From Amorphophallus konjac (taxonomy: Eukaryota; Streptophyta; Magnoliopsida; Alismatales; Araceae): DNA of 64,000 bases. Every line of letters starts with the position of its first letter. Within the stretch, counting starts at the first letter, position 1. The notes beneath the pieces are model-generated. The model searched no databases, was not told the DNA's origin, and worked only from the letters and a program-made list of their open reading frames with translations. Below are positions 58,948 through 64,000 of the stretch, in pieces. A program made the position numbers and the translations under genes. The stretch covers positions 572,558,140 to 572,622,139 of the forward strand of contig CM040121.1 of assembly GCA_022559845.1 (NCBI GenBank), given 5' to 3'.

Positions 58948-61418
58948 ATGGAGGACGAATCTTCCCACTCCTCGAAGAGAAGCAGATCCAGTGGTAGTAG
59001 TTCCAGGAGGCTTTCGGACCTCGAAGGGCACTTCAAAGAAAGGGCCCAATCACAACTCGTAAGCCAAGTTTTCCTGCCCCCCTTTTTTTTCATTCTTTTT
59101 TCTTCCTTTCTTTCTGACCAAACCTCCTCTCCATTCCCTGCATGCGTAGAGTGTGATGAAATCACAGATCTCATGGGAGTTGGTAGTGGCAGCATACCGA
59201 GGTCTCCCAGATTTTCAGAAGGCCAGGCTAGACGTGATGGGTTTTGGCACCTTTCTTCGGATCGAGCCGATCCAGCTCAACCTGGTCCTGATCCAAGCCT
59301 TGTGTGAGAGATGGGACCCAGTGAGTCGGGCATTCCTGATGCCCTGGGGGCACATGATGCCCAGCTTGGAGGATGTGGTCTGGATCACAAGCTTGAAGGT
59401 GGAGGGCGAGGCAGTGACCGGGGTCACTTATGCGGATTACCGAGAAGGTGCTCGGAAGCTACTGGGTTTGGACCTAGATGGTCGGAAAAATAGGTCGGTA
59501 GCTAGGGCGTCCCTCATGGATGCATTAGGGCTCACCGACACTCGTCGGCGGGACGATGAATCCTCAGAAGAGTTCATGGAAAGGATGGAAATAGGATGTC
59601 GTGCCGTGTACTGCACAGATTTCGGCAACTGGGAAAGATGCAACATAGATTTGAGAGATTTCTCCTCTTCCTTTTGGGGAGATTGGTACTGAGCTCGAAA
59701 GGGGACGGTATCCAATGTCGCTTCCTGGAGCTGCTATCAGACCTTGAAAGAGTAGGGTACTATGCCTGGGGAGCCGCCATGCTGGCACACTTGTTTGCAG
59801 GCCTGTTCCAAGAAGCGGATCGTGAGATGGCTGTGAGTGGTTTACACCATTCATCCAGGTATTTTTGGTTTTGCTTGTTTTGTATATTTTTTTGTTTTTT
59901 TTGTAAGGTACTGATGACCTGTGCCGAGCAGCTGTGGAGCTATTATTACCTCCCCATGGGGAGAGCTCGACATTGGCGACCCGCGATGGTGCCGCTAGCC
60001 AGGCGGTGGGAACCCATCATGAGTGCGGCACCCCTAACCTACCAACTGATGGTGCTAAGGCGGGAGCTACAGGAGTTCCCTGCAGCGATGGTAAACTGGA
60101 GACCCTACTCAGACATGGTCGATGCCGACCAGCCGTGGGTTCTAGCAAGTCGTGCCCGGTTCGGACGGGAATTGTGGATGCACTGCCTGAATGAAATCGA
60201 GCCGCTTCGGCTACGATTGGTTATGAGGTCCTTGGGACTGGCTCAAGAATGGGTGGATTCAGCTGCGCCACCTCGCGTTGGGAGAGAGACGCGAGGACCG
60301 GCATTGACTGGCGCGTGCGATTCCCCGAACAGTACGAAGACTGGCAACGGGGTGGCACGATTGTAGAATCGCAGGCGCGGGATAGCGAGGACTACTTGCG
60401 TCTATATAGGACAAAGTACGCAGAGCGGCTCCAACCCCGGGGACTTGTGGAGGTAGGTTTCCCCTTTTCTCTTTTCTTCTTTCTCCTTTTGGTTTTCTGG
60501 TGAAATGCTGACTCGCAAGGCTGTAGGATGTCCGTGATACCATGATAGCGAATTTACGAACTCGCTTGGCAGAGATGGAGCAACGGTTGGGCGATGCCCG
60601 CGGAGCTACGAGCGCCTTGGTAGGTGTACAGTGCGTTCCTAATTAAAACCCCAGATTCCAGATGTTGGCTGCTAATTCACACGGTCGTAGCATGCCCAGA
60701 TTGGCGCGGCTTCCCCAGCGATGGGAGTAGGTGGTGCCTCTTCCAGCTTGTGGATTCCCACCTCAGAACTTGACTTGCTTCATGAGCAACTTGCTCATGC
60801 CACGCAGCGTGCTGCGGAGGCAGAAGGGATGCTCTGTATACAGGTAAAAGTTTCAGTGTTGAGTTCTCTTGGTTTACGCCTTATCGCGTATCTGAGATGG
60901 TACACTTGGCAGGAAAAGGAGACGGAAGGAGCGCTTGCCAAGACTGTGCAGAAGGAGGCTAGGATAGCAGAACTGGAGAGGGAACTGCGGCGTCATCTGA
61001 TGACGACTCCTCTAGGGATACCGTGGAACTGAGGATCACTCTCCAGTTGGAGAGGGAAGACCGTGAGAGAGAACGTGCAGAGAGAGAAAGAGACGCAGAG
61101 AGAGAAAGAGCCAACAGATTGACTGAAAGGGAGGAACGAAGGGCCATGGAAGCCCAACTATTCGAACTCCGAATCAGCTTTGGCCTTGCTGAACAGTGGC
61201 TGAGAGATGGTGATGAGCGCTACCGAAGAGCACGAGAGCGCGGCTTTCGTGTTGGTAGCCTCTCTGCTGTTTCCGTGGATCAAAGCCGGGGTGTGGGAAT
61301 AGGAAGGGGAGTACAGAGCGGTAGGAGTACCGCTTTTCGTAGTTGGGTAGCACCTTTGAGAGCGTTTTACCCGGAGAGTAGTGGGACGAGTAATGTTGAG
61401 AGAGAGGGCGGAACTTGA
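58948..61418 (+). pseudogene. PMD gene C: frameshifted paralogue of gene A
   Basis: Exon 1 58948-59058 (MEDESSHSSKRSRSSGSSSR), exon 2 59150 to about 59862, fused exons 3+4 from about 59932 to about 60452, exon 5 60527-60619, exon 6 60691-60843, exon 7 60913-61418. Conserved blocks are VVAAYRGLPDFQKARLDVMG, MPWGHMMPSLEDVVWITSLK, DLERVGYYAWGAAMLAHL, LWSYYYLPMGRARH and NEIEPLRLRLVMRSLGLAQ. Single-base frameshifts lie near 59657 (after DLR), 59855 (SGF), about 60295 (RVGRETRG) and about 60990 (ELRR). Intron 3 of gene A is absent without a scar (AMVNWRPY). The shifts make this a pseudogene unless they are assembly errors. AATAAA lies 22 bp after the stop, as in D. Confidence 0.8.
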
Positions 61419-63187
61419 TGTAATTTTTTTAGTTTTTGGAATAAAATACAAGGTTCGGTTTGTTTGGTTTTCACCTTTGCTTCTGTTGCCTGAATCCCTG
61501 CACATATCACTGAAACAAACAAATCAGAATTTCTGTTCTGACTTGGCCCCTTGCTCAATAAGCAAATGGTCACTGTGACTGTCCTTGATAACTGGTCAAG
61601 GGGCCAAGCCTTTATTAACGAAGGCAAGGGAAAAAAGTGGTGATGATAAATACGACAGGCAAGCACACGAATGCAAGCGGTATTAAAGTGAGATGCTGCA
61701 CGCAAATGTAATCATGCAAAATTGATTTGTTTTCTTTTTTATATTTGGCATTTTTTTGTTTTATCATAAAAAGATTTTTTTGTTTGCAAATATGTACATT
61801 TTCTCTTTTCCATTTTTTTGTTGTTTTATCATTTCAATTTTTTTTGTTGCTAACGCCCGGCAAGCACCCAAATGGCACCTAACCTACGTGAGAACAGGGG
61901 TTTCTTACTAACCTCCCAGGTATCCTAAGTGCACATCTAGGTTGATTTGGGCCTCTAGACCCCTCGAATGATGATCCCGCCGGCTAAGACTTACCCTGAT
62001 GACAATACCGTCATGCCATGCTTAGGCTCCCAGTCGCTTCCGACCACAGGGATTCACCCAAAAGGTGTTTGAGGTAAAAGATTTGCCCGACCCGGGTCTA
62101 TTTCCTCACAACTCTAGATGGTATATGATGGAACACCCTGGAACCCTAACGACCAACCGCGCGACGCTGACCCGGAATCAGACGCCGTCGCACCCATAGG
62201 TGACGCGCTTGCATTGGCCTAAGCCCAAGGTTAAGCAAGAAGACATCAAGGTGGTAAACAGGGGTCTTGACCAGCCAGAAACACGGAGACTCCTTCGCAG
62301 CGATAGCTTTTGCTTTTCAAAGTAGGCAACCAAATGTGTATATTAAAATAAGGTCGCAGACCCTAGGCAGTTTTCACCCTTCAGAAACTCCATCGAACCT
62401 TCATCTTTAGAGGGAGAAGGAAGAGTGTAGGGGATAAACCTCCTGAGAGGACCGGCAAAGCCGTTAACCCGGCGAGCGAATAAGGGCCCATTAACTCTTT
62501 CCTTTCAGACAACTTCGGACCAAATCTCGAGCATTTACATTCCACGGCCCCCTTTGTGGATTCAGACTTTTGCTTTGAGGGGTTCCGTTTATCGCAACAG
62601 GCACGGTCACGACCAGGCTTTTCTCTTGATTTTGATTTTGTATTTCTTTTTGTGAGGGAGATAAAGTCGTTTGACGTTTGTGGGCTCCCTTTTCGTATGC
62701 CTGCGGGGACACTGCCCTCTTCTCGTGCTCTGATCGATGCTCGAGGAAATGGATCCTACTCTTGCCTTTGGGGTTTGAGTTTCGGTTTCTCATGCTCAGC
62801 GTTTTAAGGGCGCCGACTGTCTCATTTGGTCGAAGAGAAAAGAATAAAGATTACAGCTTCCGGAGATCTTCTGGGTGGGGCCCCACCGTAGGTGATGCTA
62901 CCGACTTTTTTTGAATAAAATACATAAGTGAGCACATGTTAGCTTCCTTCGAGCGAGCATAGGCTGACGTGGCCGGACAGGGATCTCCACGGTTCTGGCA
63001 AACCAAGACCCGGTGCCTACCAAGCCTTAATGGGCCCTATCCTAACATGAAGGTTAGATGCAGGGACTTAACTACATGGTGACTGCCAGGCATCGGCATT
63101 TTGAATTTTCCATATTTTTAGTGGTTTTCGGTATTTCTTTGTTTTTAATGTTTTTTATCTTTTCATCATCATTTTTTTTGTTTTGTG
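61419..63187. other. Non-coding stretch between PMD gene C and the Tat integrase
   Basis: AT-rich at 61700-61850, then about 1.3 kb of moderate GC with no long frame. If the integrase on the right belongs to a Tat-type element, this would be its 3' internal region. No polypurine tract or LTR edge is evident. Confidence 0.45.
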
Positions 63188-64000
63188 CTAAGGGTAGTAT
63201 TTCTTAAGATAAAGCCCATTCCAAGGGTGGGATAACTCGGTCCCTTCGGCGTTGACTAGCTTGTAGGCATTGCCAGGGTACACGGCTTGAATTACAAATG
63301 GTCCTTCCCAATTGGGTTGGAGCTTAGAACGCGGACCTCCAGGTTTGACAAAAATTCTTTTTACGACCATCTCACCAACTTTGAATTTTCTCTCAACGAC
63401 TTTCTTTTGGTAAAAGCGAGCGAGTCTATTTTGATACACACGCGCGTGTTCGGCAGCGGCCAGTCGCTTCTCATCCAAGAGTTCCAACTGGGCGAGGAGT
63501 GAATTACGACGATCGTCGAGGGAAAATTCCTCGTCCAATTGTACCCTGAGAGAAGGGATCAGAGTCTCATACGGGACTACCGCTTCCATACCATAAGTAA
63601 GGGCAAATGGAGTCTGCCCGGTGGGGGTACGGATTGAAGTGCGATAGGCCCATAGGGCTTCGATAAGTTTTTCTGGCCAGTCTGAAAACTTACTAGACTC
63701 GCAGGTTTTTTTTGATGATTTTGAGCAATGTTTTATTGGTGGCCTCAGCTTGGCCGTTACCTTGTGGGTAATAAGGCGATGAATGATGCAATGCAATTGC
63801 GTACCTTTTGCAGAGGTCCTGTAGGTCCTGAGAAATGAATTGTGGCCCATTGTCGGTGACGATCGTGCTTGGGACGCCGAATCTGGCAAGGATGTTCTTC
63901 ATGATGAATTTGCATACTGTTGACGCCTTGATTTTCGCGTAGGCTTCGGCTTCGACCCATTTGGTGAAGTATTCCGTCGCAGTAAGGATGAAAGATTTCT
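63188..64000 (-). pseudogene. Ty3/gypsy (Tat-lineage) integrase, C-terminal part, running off the window
   Basis: From the right edge the minus strand gives YFTKWVEAEAYAKIKASTV, TDNGPQFISQDLQDLCKRY (second catalytic Asp) and YYPQGNGQAEATNKTLLKII (catalytic Glu). At an eight-A run (63713-63706) the frame shifts by one base and continues as WPEKLIEALWAYRTSIRTP, FALTYGMEAVVPYE, VVERKFKVGEMVVKRIF, GPFVIQAVYPGNAYKL and LKKYYP, ending at 63188. The block order is that of Tat/Athila-type integrases, without a chromodomain. The slip makes this copy defective unless it is an assembly error. Confidence 0.88.

Noticed and set aside
1..64000. tRNA, rRNA or other structured RNA genes
   Set aside because: None recognised; the tRNA-like matches are only 12-base primer binding sites of retroelements.

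Overview
This window is plant nuclear DNA from a large, repeat-rich angiosperm genome. The evidence is a split nuclear gene for a plastid ORANGE-type protein, plant-type Ty1/copia and Ty3/gypsy LTR retrotransposons primed by initiator tRNA-Met, and a cluster of plant mobile domain (PMD) genes, a family known only from plants and their transposons. I cannot name the species.

Layout. 1-3.8 kb holds tandem and palindromic repeats. 4.2-9.6 kb (minus) is the 5' two thirds of an ORANGE (OR) gene. Five exons read cleanly, but the exon at the place of the zinc-finger end encodes something unrelated. 10.4-12.7 kb is a decayed chromovirus 3' end with its LTR. 13.3-28.0 kb is one old, non-coding gypsy-type element (minus) with two solo LTRs nested in it, each with a perfect 5-bp target duplication. 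28.0-31.8 kb holds LTR-like fragments and arrays of GTCGAC hairpins. 31.8-48.2 kb is a second non-coding gypsy element (plus). Its 5' LTR is split by a young, intact-ended Sirevirus-like copia element (32420-42585, minus, TSD CGTCG) that codes only for gag. Its 3' end runs into a truncated LTR.

48.2-64 kb is the most unusual region. A tandem array and seven copies of a 27-28 bp perfect or near-perfect palindrome lead into four head-to-tail PMD-family genes on the plus strand: D (51.5-53.0 kb), A (53.6-56.7 kb), B (57.1-58.4 kb) and C (58.9-61.4 kb). A is a complete seven-exon gene for 752 residues, with a PMD core followed by a long charged coiled coil. B is an open paralogue without the PMD core. 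C has four frameshifts. D is a PMD/DUF7745-like protein whose first exon has a stop. At least 18 copies of the palindrome GGCGTCCAGG..CCTGGACGCC sit upstream of D, A and B and in the first introns of A and B. A Tat-lineage gypsy integrase lies to the right on the minus strand (63.2-64 kb), so the PMD cluster could be antisense cargo of such an element.

Theme. Arrays of short GC-rich hairpins of unrelated sequence recur in at least five settings: CCGGAGGGGG at 3.5 kb, GTCGAC at 12.6 and 30-31.8 kb, TGACGC in three gypsy LTRs, GCGGTC in another LTR, and GGCGTCCAGG at the PMD genes. In several cases they lie close to a TATA box. This repeated pairing of promoter and hairpin array is the best candidate here for something undescribed.
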